From the NCBI RefSeq assembly GCF_030159255.1, contig NZ_BSCT01000006.1, forward strand, positions 248,001 to 312,000: a DNA stretch of 64,000 nucleotides, in the 5' to 3' direction. Shown one piece after another: positions 52,021-59,638 of this stretch. The position numbers and the translations under genes were made by a program. The notes below the pieces were generated by a model, which saw nothing but the letters and a program-made list of their open reading frames with translations, ran no database searches and was not told the DNA's origin. Source of the DNA: Bradyrhizobium sp. SSBR45G. Its GTDB lineage: Bacteria; Pseudomonadota; Alphaproteobacteria; Rhizobiales; Xanthobacteraceae. Each line of letters starts with the position of its first letter. Position 1 is the first letter of the stretch.

Positions 52021-53685
52021 TCAGTTCTTGACCGCGAAGACCCAGAGCGAGCCGCCCGCCGGGACGTTGGCGAGGCGCTCGTCGCCGGAGAACAGCGAGT
52101 AGACGCCGCCATAGCCGGAGGTGACGGCCACATATTGCACGCCGTCCTGCTGCCAGGTGACGGGCTGGCCCTCGATGCCGGAGCCGGTCTGGAACTGCCA
52201 CAGCTTCTTGCCGCTGTCGGCGTCGAAGGCCTCGAACTCGCCGGTCAGCTTGCCTGAGAAGACCACGCCGCCGGCCGTCGACAACACGCCGGAGAAGCGC
52301 GGAATGTCGCTCGGCTGCTCCCACTTGGTCTTGCCGCTCATCGGATCGATGGCCTTCAGCTGACCGCGCGGACCTTCCGGCCAATCCCAGAGATCCGTCA
52401 GGTCCATGCCGAGGTACCACTCGCCCGCCTTGTAGGTCGCGGGCTCTGTCTTGTAGTGGCCGCCGAACACCAGCGTGTTGGCGTAGGCCAGACCGGTCTG
52501 CGGATTGAACGACATCGGCTCCCAGTTCTTGCCGCCGAGGATCGACGGATAGACCACGACCTTCTTGCCCTCGCGCGCGTTCCGGGTGACATCGGTCTCG
52601 ACCGGCTTGCCGGTCTTGAGATCGATGCTGGACGCCCAGTTGACCTTCACATAGGGGTTGGCCGCCAGCAGCTTGCCGTTTGTGCGATCGAGCACGTAGA
52701 AGAAGCCGTTGCGGTTGGCGTTCATCAGCACCTTGGTCGGCTTGCCTTCGACGTTCATGTCGGCAAGGACCATCTCGGCGACCGCGTCATAGTCGAACGG
52801 ATTGTTCGGCGAGAACTGGAAATGCCATTTGGTCTTTCCGGTCTTCGGATCGAGTGCCAGCACCGAGCAGGTGTAGAGGTTGTCGCCTGGGCGCACCGCC
52901 GCGTTGAACGGCCCAGGATTGCCGACACCCCAGAACACGGTGTTCTGCTCGGGATCGTACGAGCCGGTGATCCAGGTCGAGCCGCCACCCAGTTTCCAGG
53001 TGTCGCCCTTCCAGGTGTCGCCGCCGGGTTCGTCCGGACTCGGGACGGTGTGGGTGCGCCACAGATGCTTGCCGGTTGCGGGATCCCAGCCGTCGATGAA
53101 GCCGCGGGTGCCGAACTCGGCGCCGGAGATGCCGGTCAGCACGACGCCGTCCGCGACCAGCGGCGCGACGGTCATCGAGTAACCTTCCTTGATGTCGGCA
53201 GCCTTCTGCCGCCACAGCTCCTTGCCGGTCTTGGCATCGAGCGCGATCACATTGGCGTCGAGCGTCGTTCGGAAGACCTTGCCGTCGTACAGCGCGGCGC
53301 CGCGATTGATGATGCCGCAGCAGACGACGCGCGGGGTCTCCGCGGGGTAGTCGATCTTGCTCTTCCAGATCTGCTTGCCGGTCTTGGCATCGACGGCCAT
53401 CGTCGCATTGTGGGTCGTGACGTAGAGCACACCCTGGTACACCAGCGGCTGCGACTCCTCACTGCGATCGTCGGAGAAACTGTAGTTCCAGACCGGGACA
53501 AGGTTCTTGGCGGTGTCCTTGTTGATCTGCGTGAGCGGGCTGAACCGCTGCAGATTGTAGCCCATGCCGTAGTTGAGGACGTTCGTCGTATCAGTGGCAC
53601 CCTTGACCAACTGATCGGCACTCTGCGCGCTTGCACCATGTGATGCAAAAATAGCGAGGCCGGCGGCCAACGCGATCCGCTTCAT
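52021..53685 (-). CDS. PQQ-dependent alcohol dehydrogenase, ExaF/PedH-like
   Basis: This 554-residue quinoprotein has a signal peptide (RIALAAGLAIFASHGASA) and the methanol/ethanol dehydrogenase propeller. Vicinal cysteines C122-C123 (RVVCCGIINRG), ligands E190 (GAEFG) and N256 (GNPGPFN), and catalytic D298 are present. D300 follows in FDYDAVAEM, the Asp signature of lanthanide-dependent enzymes. It is shorter than XoxF and has the quinoprotein ethanol dehydrogenase form, so C2 and longer or aromatic alcohols are the likely substrates. It is followed by a cytochrome c and a MoxJ-like gene. It has no fused cytochrome domain. Confidence 0.92.
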   Translation of the reverse strand: MKRIALAAGLAIFASHGASAQSADQLVKGATDTTNVLNYGMGYNLQRFSPLTQINKDTAKNLVPVWNYSFSDDRSEESQPLVYQGVLYVTTHNATMAVDAKTGKQIWKSKIDYPAETPRVVCCGIINRGAALYDGKVFRTTLDANVIALDAKTGKELWRQKAADIKEGYSMTVAPLVADGVVLTGISGAEFGTRGFIDGWDPATGKHLWRTHTVPSPDEPGGDTWKGDTWKLGGGSTWITGSYDPEQNTVFWGVGNPGPFNAAVRPGDNLYTCSVLALDPKTGKTKWHFQFSPNNPFDYDAVAEMVLADMNVEGKPTKVLMNANRNGFFYVLDRTNGKLLAANPYVKVNWASSIDLKTGKPVETDVTRNAREGKKVVVYPSILGGKNWEPMSFNPQTGLAYANTLVFGGHYKTEPATYKAGEWYLGMDLTDLWDWPEGPRGQLKAIDPMSGKTKWEQPSDIPRFSGVLSTAGGVVFSGKLTGEFEAFDADSGKKLWQFQTGSGIEGQPVTWQQDGVQYVAVTSGYGGVYSLFSGDERLANVPAGGSLWVFAVKN

Positions 53686-53947
53686 TCATTTCCTCCGAGA
53701 TTTTTATGCGCGCCTATCCTGACGCTGCGGGACAACACTCCGCTCGAAATCGGGAACCGTCAATACGAAAAGCTGGGCATTCGCCAACGGCAAATCAGGA
53801 AGGTACTTGCCGCTCTTCACAAAACGGGCAAGCAACCCATTGTCATTTCTTGTAGATAATGAAGGCATCATGGCACCGTTAACATGCTGCTCTGCGGCAT
53901 AAAGATTGCTTCACTGCAACATGCCGGACTAACAGAGGAGTAGGCGG

Positions 53948-54340
53948 ATGAGACGAACCATCCTTTGGCTCGGCATGCTGTGTTGCCTTTGGGTGAGTGC
54001 GAGTGCGCGTGATCTCGGCCAATGGGGCGCGGTCGATCCTGCATTGCGCCAATGGTACGAGGCGCTGATGCAGCCTGACGTTCCGACCGCGTCGTGCTGC
54101 GGCGAGGCCGATGCCTACTTTGCCGATGACATCCACGTCCGCGACGGCAAGACCTATGTCATCATCACGGATGATCGTCCGGATGAGCCGCGCGGGCGGC
54201 CGCACATCGATGTCGGCACCGAGATCGAAGTTCCTGATCATAAGCTGAAGTGGGACAAGGGAAATCCCACCGGTCACGGCGTCATCTTCCTGAGCCGGAA
54301 CCGCTACGTGTTCTGTTATGTTCAGCCCGGCGGGGCCTGA
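53948..54340 (+). CDS. Secreted hypothetical protein
   Basis: This 130-residue protein has an N-terminal signal peptide (TILWLGMLCCLWVSASA) and a mature part with paired cysteines (TASCCGEADAYF), an acidic-aromatic core and a final FLSRNRYVFCYVQPGG. I do not recognise a named function. It is divergent from the PQQ dehydrogenase gene and lies upstream of pqqA. The opposite-strand frame over it lacks a signal peptide or ribosome site. A preceding GAGGAGTAGGCGG gives a good ribosome site for ATG 53948. Confidence 0.75.
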   Translation: MRRTILWLGMLCCLWVSASARDLGQWGAVDPALRQWYEALMQPDVPTASCCGEADAYFADDIHVRDGKTYVIITDDRPDEPRGRPHIDVGTEIEVPDHKLKWDKGNPTGHGVIFLSRNRYVFCYVQPGGA

Positions 54341-54535
54341 GTCGCTGCGAGCAGGCAATGATTGAGGCGTAAGCTTGTCGACCGGGACGGGTGGTTTCGT
54401 TCTGGTCATTGAACAACCACCGCAGAGAAGCGCTCGAGCTCGGGCGAGCCTTGCGTTCGCCCGGACGTGGTCCTAGCTTCGAGGCTGGCGCAAGCAATGC
54501 GTCAGTCAATGATAGTCTGAACTTGGGAGCTTGAA

Positions 54536-54616
54536 ATGGCCTGGAAGACACCGAAGATCGTCGAAGTGCCGGTCGGCATGGAAATCAACATGTACGCCTG
54601 CGCAGCGCGCAAGTAA
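54536..54616 (+). CDS. pqqA: PqqA, precursor peptide of the PQQ cofactor
   Basis: A 26-residue peptide beginning MAWKTPKIVEVPVG and ending NMYACAARK. It contains the Glu16-x3-Tyr20 pair (MEINMY) that PqqE and later enzymes join to form PQQ, in the conserved PqqA context (W3, P12, G14). ATG 54536 has GGGAG six bases upstream. Unlike most pqq operons, no pqqB, C, D or E follows: a terminator lies 11 bases after the stop and the next gene is on the other strand. It is therefore an orphan pqqA among PQQ-dependent enzymes, with the processing genes expected elsewhere. Confidence 0.93.
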   Translation: MAWKTPKIVEVPVGMEINMYACAARK

Positions 54617-54627
54617 CGATTAGCGAC

Positions 54628-54679
54628 CTGCCAAGCCCCGCAGGCGATTTGGCCGCGGCGGCTTGGCAGATCAATTTTT
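54628..54679 (+). terminator. Rho-independent terminator directly after pqqA
   Basis: A perfect 10-bp stem, CTGCCAAGCC / GGCTTGGCAG, around a 22-base GC-rich loop is followed by ATCAATTTTT. It makes pqqA a single-gene transcript. Confidence 0.85.
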
Positions 54680-54705
54680 CATTGACGCTGACGAGATCGC
54701 CGCCG

Positions 54706-55014
54706 TCAAGCGTCCTGGGTATCGAAGATATACAGGTCGACGCCGCCGTCCGCGAAATTGGGCAGATCTCCCGCCGCCGCCTTGCCTTCAGCCGAGCCCA
54801 TGCCCGCCTGCAGTGCCTGCATCGAATCGAACACCAGGGTGGCGACGAGGTGGATGTTGGTGGGGCCGGCCGGTCCGTTCACCGGGCCACGGCTGATGTC
54901 ATAGGATTTGAGTCCCGGAATCTTCTTCGCCAGCGGCACGTGGACGTTCGCGTAGTGCTTGTCGAACGCCTCGGCGCTCTTCGGGGTCTTGTAGAGTACG
55001 AGAACCTTGGGCAT
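54706..55014 (-). CDS. EthD-family small protein
   Basis: This 102-residue protein has the EthD dimeric alpha/beta-barrel pattern: MPKVLVLYKTPKSAEAFDKH, then YANVHVPLAKKIPGLKSYDI, and a final ADGGVDLYIFDTQ. EthD-type proteins accompany various oxidative degradation systems; in ETBE degradation EthD is needed but its reaction is unclear. Start ATG 55014 is followed directly by the domain. It converges on pqqA and shares the intergenic terminator region. Confidence 0.82.
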   Translation of the reverse strand: MPKVLVLYKTPKSAEAFDKHYANVHVPLAKKIPGLKSYDISRGPVNGPAGPTNIHLVATLVFDSMQALQAGMGSAEGKAAAGDLPNFADGGVDLYIFDTQDA

Positions 55015-55229
55015 CTGCTTCCTCCGCATTCGCTTTTCTGAGGTCGATCGACCGATGCCATTGCAACCGATCTGTGGGTCCGGATCAAGCGTCAGTCCCA
55101 TTTCGCCTAGTGATCGTCGCCTCGGCCGTGGTTCCACTTGAAAGCTTGGAGCAAAATGGAAACCAAAGCCGCGGGGCGTCGTAGTTTGAACTAGTCTCTG
55201 AACATCAGGCTTATCGAAGGACACTCGGC

Positions 55230-55442
55230 ATGAGCCCCATCGATCTCGTCGTCACCGTCTGCGCAGTGCTGTCACCGACCACCTGCGAAGAGCAGCATCT
55301 CGTGTTCGCCGACGGCGGCGCCTCGCTGCAGCAGTGCGCGATGAAGGCGCCGCCCTATATCGCCCAGTGGATCGGCGAGCATCCGAAATGGACCGCGGTG
55401 CGGTGGCGCTGCGAATATCCGCACAGCAACGACAAGGCCTGA
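55230..55442 (+). CDS. Small conserved-type hypothetical protein
   Basis: This 70-residue protein begins with a hydrophobic stretch (IDLVVTVCAVLSP) and has four cysteines (TVCAVL, TTCEEQ, LQQCAM, WRCEYP) in a compact form, LQQCAMKAPPYIAQWIGEHP-KWTAVRWRCEYP. This resembles small Rhizobiales proteins of unknown function. AAGGACACTC precedes ATG 55230. It lies in the PQQ gene island but no role is known. Confidence 0.65.
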   Translation: MSPIDLVVTVCAVLSPTTCEEQHLVFADGGASLQQCAMKAPPYIAQWIGEHPKWTAVRWRCEYPHSNDKA

Positions 55443-55471
55443 GACGGGTTCGGCGGCGACGTCCGGCTGAC

Positions 55472-55819
55472 CTACTTGGTGCAATCCTTGAGGTCCTTGT
55501 CCGCCACCGAGACCACCGCGTCGGCCTTGATGTCGAGGTCGCGAACGATGCACTGCCGGTCGCCGGCATAGCTGACCCTGGCATCGTAGCGTCCGGGTTC
55601 GATTCCCGTGAGTTTCAGCCGCTCGTCGTGATCGAGCTCCTTGTCCTTGTCATTCAGCGTCTGGTTGGGACCCCAATTGTTCTGGCCGGCCGGCGAGAGC
55701 TGGAAACCGGTCATCGTCGCGGTGGTCAGATTCCACAGCCGGATGCCCTTGCCTTGCGCGAGGGCCGCGACCGGCAGGCTGGCTAGGATCATTGCCGTCA
55801 CGGCGAGTGCGCGTCTCAT
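55472..55819 (-). CDS. Secreted hypothetical protein downstream of an ABC importer
   Basis: This 115-residue protein starts with a signal peptide (ALAVTAMILASLPVAALAQ). The mature part reads IRLWNLTTATMTGFQLSPAG, then LTGIEPGRYDARVSYAGDRQ with two cysteines later, a small beta-rich periplasmic domain. It begins 25 bases after the ABC ATPase stop, so it belongs to that operon. No enzymatic motif is visible. It may be an accessory binding protein. Confidence 0.75.
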   Translation of the reverse strand: MRRALAVTAMILASLPVAALAQGKGIRLWNLTTATMTGFQLSPAGQNNWGPNQTLNDKDKELDHDERLKLTGIEPGRYDARVSYAGDRQCIVRDLDIKADAVVSVADKDLKDCTK

Positions 55820-55844
55820 GGCGTTCCCCCTGGATTTGCCATGA

Positions 55845-56555
55845 CTATGACACGGAGAAATCCAGTCGCGCCAGATCGGCCTTGATTGCGGCAACGGTAT
55901 CGTTGCTGCGCTGCGCGCGCGGCACGTCGATCGGCATGGTGTGCAGCAGGCGGGCTGGCCGCGGCGACAACAGAAAAATCCGGTCGCCGAGACGCACCGC
56001 GTCGTCCATGCTGTGCGTGACCAGGAGCGTGATCATCGGCCGCGAGGCGACGAGCATTGCGATTTCCTCGCGCAGCCGCGCTGCGAGCGCGTCGTCGAGC
56101 GAGGCCAGCGGCTCGTCGAGGATGAGAAAGTCCGGTTCGACGGCAAACGCCCGCGCCAGCGCCACGCGCCGCGCGAGGCCGAGCGAGAGCTCGCCGGGGA
56201 AATGGCTGCGATGTCCCTCAAGTTCAAGCACGCCGAAGATCGCGGCCAGCCTGTCCTCCGCGACATCCGGCGCCGCCAGCCTGATATTCTCCTCCACGGA
56301 GCGCCAGGGCAGCAGCCGCGGCTCCTGGAACACCATGGCGAGCCGGGCTCCCTCCGGCCGTGATACCTGGCCCTGATAGTCAGCGTCGAGGCCCGCGAGA
56401 ATCCGCAGCATCGTGCTCTTGCCACAGCCGGAGGGGCCGACGACCACGCCGACCTCGCCCCGTTGCAGCGCGAACGCAATGCCTGATATCACCTCCTGGC
56501 GCTTGCCATTGGCGCTGGTGTAGCTCTTGGACCTGATGTCGATCTCAAGCCGCAC
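55845..56555 (-). CDS. ABC importer ATPase, SsuB/TauB type, in the PQQ island
   Basis: This 236-residue ATPase has Walker A GPSGCGKST, Q-loop MVFQEPRLLPWRSVEEN, signature LSLGLARRVALARAFA (LSxG with Leu in place of the third Gly-type residue), Walker B LILDEPLASLDDA and switch His VTHSMDDAVRLGD. It overlaps the permease gene by 11 bases. The importer genes lie between pqqA/EthD and the SoxYZ-like gene, so a ligand linked to alcohol or sulfur metabolism, or a metal chelate, is possible. Confidence 0.9.
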   Translation of the reverse strand: MRLEIDIRSKSYTSANGKRQEVISGIAFALQRGEVGVVVGPSGCGKSTMLRILAGLDADYQGQVSRPEGARLAMVFQEPRLLPWRSVEENIRLAAPDVAEDRLAAIFGVLELEGHRSHFPGELSLGLARRVALARAFAVEPDFLILDEPLASLDDALAARLREEIAMLVASRPMITLLVTHSMDDAVRLGDRIFLLSPRPARLLHTMPIDVPRAQRSNDTVAAIKADLARLDFSVS

Positions 56556-57282
56556 GGAGCCGCCACCTTGATGCGCGCTGCTCGAACGGCTGGACGATGG
56601 CGGCTTCGATCACCAGCACGACGGCCGCGAAGCTCAGCGAGTAGGCGAGCAGCAGCGGGATGTCGAACAGCTGGAAGGCGACGCCGATCTCGAAGCCGAT
56701 GCCGTTCGGGCGTCCGAGCAGTTCGGCCACCAGCACGATCTTCCACACAAGTGAGAGGCCGGAGCGGGCGGCGGCTGCGATGTAAGGCGCGAGCTGCGGC
56801 AGCAGGACGTGGCGGAGGATGCGGCCGCGCGGAAACGCGAACACCTTGGCCATCTCATCGAGCGACGGATCGAGCGCGCGGGCGCCCTCGCGCAAGGTGA
56901 CGACGGCCGTGGGGAGCTTGTTGATCGCGATCGCGGCAATGGCGGCGACCTCGGTCAAGCCGGCCCAGATATAGGCCAGCACGATCACGACCAGCGCCGG
57001 CAGATTGAGCAGCAGGATGAGCCAGGGATCGCCGAGGCGATTGGCGAGCCGGCTGCGGCCCATCAGATAGCCGAGCGCCGAGCCGAGCGCCATCGAGAGG
57101 GTGAAGGCGAGGGTGACGCGGGCCAGCGTGGCGCCGAGATGGAGAAACAATGCGCCGGACTGCGCTTCCGTGATGGCCGCCGCCAGCACGGCGGATGGCA
57201 ATGGCAGCTTGGTGCTGCCGGCGACGGCCGCGGCAATCCACCAGGTGGCCAGCAGGAGCGCAAAGGACAACAGCCGCAGCAC
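56545..57282 (-). CDS. ABC importer permease, SsuC/TauC type, in the PQQ island
   Basis: This 245-residue membrane protein has about six hydrophobic segments and the EAA-type loop DEMAKVFAFPRGRILRHVL-L-PQLAPYIAAAARSG. It opens with LRLLSFALLLATWWIAAAVA and a proline-rich periplasmic loop. Its start shares one base with the binding-protein stop and its end overlaps the ATPase. It probably acts as a homodimer, since only one permease gene is present. Confidence 0.9.
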   Translation of the reverse strand: MLRLLSFALLLATWWIAAAVAGSTKLPLPSAVLAAAITEAQSGALFLHLGATLARVTLAFTLSMALGSALGYLMGRSRLANRLGDPWLILLLNLPALVVIVLAYIWAGLTEVAAIAAIAINKLPTAVVTLREGARALDPSLDEMAKVFAFPRGRILRHVLLPQLAPYIAAAARSGLSLVWKIVLVAELLGRPNGIGFEIGVAFQLFDIPLLLAYSLSFAAVVLVIEAAIVQPFEQRASRWRLRAA

Positions 57283-58262
57283 TAATCCCTCGCATCCGCC
57301 CTGTAGTAGGTGCCGGGACTGAGCTCAGGCGAGGGGCCGACCAGATCGCGTCCGCCGATCGAGGCGAGCACGCCGTAGAGAACGCGGGCATCGGCCTCTT
57401 CCTCTGCCACGGAGCGGCGTGGAATGCCCTCGCGATAGCGATCACGATAGGCGCGCAACGTTGCCTCGTCCGGCGCGCCGGTCAGCGGCGCGATCGTCTG
57501 CCACTCGGCGTCCGATGTCGCCAGGATCTCCTTGGCCTTGGCCGTGACGGAGAGGAAGCGCGCCACGAGATCGCGATGCTTGGCGGCCCAGTCCTCGTCG
57601 AAGACGTAGCCGATCATCGCCGTGCGGCCCTTGGCGCCGAACGGCGGCAGCAAGTCCTCGACGCCGGTGAGACGGCGAAAGCCCTTGGCTTCCAGCGCCG
57701 CGCAGAAATTCCAGTAGTTCAGCCCGGCCTCCATCTCGCCGTCGGCGAGCTTGGCGGCCAGCAGCGGCGGTGCACCATAGGTGATGGTCGCCTGCGACTT
57801 CAGGTCGACGCCCTCGCGCTTGAGCGCGGCTTGCAGCAGCAGCCAGCTCTTGTCGAGCGGGCCGCCGGCCACCGCGAGCTTGCGTCCCTTGAGATCGGCG
57901 AGCGTCTTGATCGGCGAATTGGCGGGCACCATCACGGCGCCGAGCGCGCTCGAATAGGGTGTGAAGGTCAGCTTGGCGCCGAGCGTGCGCTCGCGCGACA
58001 CCCACAGCCAGTCCGACACCATGATGTCGGCGTTGCCGGCGCGCAGCGCGATCTTGCCGGCCTCGGGACTGGCGAGCTCGACCGCATCGATCGCGATATT
58101 CGCCTGCGTGTCGAGTTGATGGGCACGGATCACGGCCAATTCCCAGGCGAACGTACCGGTCTTCTGCACCGCAACCTTGACGGTCTCGGCAGCGCAGCAT
58201 GCCGAGACCGGAAGCATCGCGCAGCCGAAGAGTGCAACCAATAAACGACCGATCCGCGTCAT
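57282..58262 (-). CDS. ABC importer substrate-binding protein, SsuA/TauA-like, in the PQQ island
   Basis: This 326-residue protein has a signal peptide (LLVALFGCAMLPVSACCAAE) and a NMT1-like fold: VKVAVQKTGTFAWELAVIRA, GNADIMVSDWLWVSRERTLG, LKGRKLAVAGGPLDKSWLLL. The signal segment contains adjacent cysteines but no clean lipobox. Binding proteins of this type also occur beside other PQQ-dehydrogenase clusters. The ligand is not known; sulfonates, other organic acids or a metal complex are options. Confidence 0.87.
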   Translation of the reverse strand: MTRIGRLLVALFGCAMLPVSACCAAETVKVAVQKTGTFAWELAVIRAHQLDTQANIAIDAVELASPEAGKIALRAGNADIMVSDWLWVSRERTLGAKLTFTPYSSALGAVMVPANSPIKTLADLKGRKLAVAGGPLDKSWLLLQAALKREGVDLKSQATITYGAPPLLAAKLADGEMEAGLNYWNFCAALEAKGFRRLTGVEDLLPPFGAKGRTAMIGYVFDEDWAAKHRDLVARFLSVTAKAKEILATSDAEWQTIAPLTGAPDEATLRAYRDRYREGIPRRSVAEEEADARVLYGVLASIGGRDLVGPSPELSPGTYYRADARD

Positions 58263-58348
58263 GGGCCCGTCTGCGCTTCCTCGAGATGGGTTCTTTTCAG
58301 CTGCCGTCCCTTAGCATAGCCTGAGCTGCGATGCCGCGGAGGATTGTC

Positions 58349-58708
58349 ATGCGTTGTGCTGTTCCGGTAGGACCGATTGTCGCCATCTGTGTTGCGCTGA
58401 TGGGCATCAGCGGCCCTGTCAGCGCCGAGGAGCTCAACGACTATCCGACCTCGGCGCGGGCGGAATATGTGTTCGGCTGCATGAAGGCCAATGGCGAATC
58501 CCGCCAGTCCATCGCCCAATGCTCCTGCTCGATCGACGTGATCGCGTCGATCATTCCGTATGAGCGCTACGTCACCGCAGAAACTGTTCTCAGCATGTCG
58601 CAGGTGCGCAGCACCCTCGGCACCCAGTTCCGGACCTCCGAGCAGGCTGCCAACGCGCTGAACGATCTCCGCCGCGCGCAGGCCGAAGCCGAAGTGAGGT
58701 GTTTCTGA
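58349..58708 (+). CDS. Small secreted Cys-containing hypothetical protein
   Basis: This 119-residue protein has a signal peptide (PIVAICVALMGISGPVSA) followed by EELNDYPTSARAEYVFGCMK and IAQCSCSIDVIASIIPYERY, with a final EVRCF. The spaced cysteines (FGCM, CSCS, RCF) suggest disulfide bonds. I chose ATG 58349 because GGAGG lies six bases before it; ATG 58331 would put that site inside the gene. Small proteins with this Cys pattern appear in quinoprotein gene clusters of methylotrophs and Bradyrhizobium. No function is known. Confidence 0.75.
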   Translation: MRCAVPVGPIVAICVALMGISGPVSAEELNDYPTSARAEYVFGCMKANGESRQSIAQCSCSIDVIASIIPYERYVTAETVLSMSQVRSTLGTQFRTSEQAANALNDLRRAQAEAEVRCF

Positions 58709-58745
58709 CGCCTTGCGGCCTTGGTATTCCATCCTTGGCATTACA

Positions 58746-59582
58746 TCAGGTGCCTGAACCCTCAGCCGGCCATTCGTGCTCGAACACATGGCCCTGCGTA
58801 TCCCTGGCTTCGGCACGGAAGTGCTTGGCGCCGTTCGACACATAGGTGAAGCGGATGTTCGGGTCCTCCGAGATCGAGATGCCGCCTTCGACCGACAGCA
58901 CCAGGCTGCCGTCCTGCGACAGCGTCAGCTGATCGACGAAGAAGGCGGGGATGTAGAGCTGCGTCAGCTGGTCCATCTGCAGGCCGGAATTGTTGGGATG
59001 CCCGATCATGACCTGAGCTTCGCGGATGCCGCTCGTCGCACCGTCTGCCGCTTGCGTGAACTGGCGGTAGCGCATCTGGCCGATCCGCGCCTTGGCCTCG
59101 TCCGGATTCTTCGCTGCCGGCGCGGAGCAGCCGCCCGACGCCTTGACGAAGGTCTTGACCACATAGAGCTGCCCATCCGTCAGCTCGGCGACTGCATGGA
59201 CATCGGTATAGTTGTTGACGCGAACGCGAGTGGAGATCGCCGTCACATTCGCATCCGCGCCGAGCATGAACTTGGCCGCCAGCGGCGCGGGATTCTGGTC
59301 GATCACCAACGTGATCGCCTTGATGCGGCGCGCATCGGCCGGGGACAGCTTGCTGCGGAGGGTGACCGGTACCACCGAGGCATCCTCGGCGCGGACCGGC
59401 ATCTCGATCGCCAGCACGTCGGCGCCGTCCTGCATCGCCTTGTTGTTGAAGATGTCCTGGACCAGGCCCGGCCACGGGTCGTAAGCGTCAGCCGCTTTCG
59501 CAGGTGCGAAGGCGAGCGTGAGGCAGGCGCCGAGCACCCAAGCACCGAGAAACGATATGGACGGCAGGCGGAGCCGGATCAT
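58746..59582 (-). CDS. Quinoprotein dehydrogenase-associated SoxYZ-like carrier
   Basis: This 278-residue protein has a signal peptide (LGAWVLGACLTLAFAPAKA). A SoxY-like domain (DPWPGLVQDIFNNKAMQDGA, VTLRSKLSPADARRIKAITL) runs to the loop KASGGCSAPA, with C152 at the place of the SoxY carrier cysteine (GGCGG in SoxY). A SoxZ-like domain follows (MIGHPNNSGLQMDQLTQLYI, FTYVSNGAKHFRAEA). In Sox systems SoxYZ carries sulfur intermediates on this Cys; this single-chain version occurs next to PQQ dehydrogenases without other sox genes, and its cargo is not known. It lies next to the metallohydrolase gene on the same strand. Confidence 0.88.
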   Translation of the reverse strand: MIRLRLPSISFLGAWVLGACLTLAFAPAKAADAYDPWPGLVQDIFNNKAMQDGADVLAIEMPVRAEDASVVPVTLRSKLSPADARRIKAITLVIDQNPAPLAAKFMLGADANVTAISTRVRVNNYTDVHAVAELTDGQLYVVKTFVKASGGCSAPAAKNPDEAKARIGQMRYRQFTQAADGATSGIREAQVMIGHPNNSGLQMDQLTQLYIPAFFVDQLTLSQDGSLVLSVEGGISISEDPNIRFTYVSNGAKHFRAEARDTQGHVFEHEWPAEGSGT

Positions 59583-59638
59583 GGCGCAGTCCTCCGAAGG
59601 CATTGTGGAGAGCTGATCATCATAGCGCGTCCCCCGTT

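Noticed and set aside
53879..54409. A 176-codon minus-strand frame opposite the secreted hypothetical gene
   Set aside because: The + strand frame has a signal peptide and GGAG-type ribosome site; the minus frame has neither.
54536..54616. A complete pqqABCDE operon
   Set aside because: Only pqqA is present; a terminator and an opposite-strand EthD-type gene follow directly.
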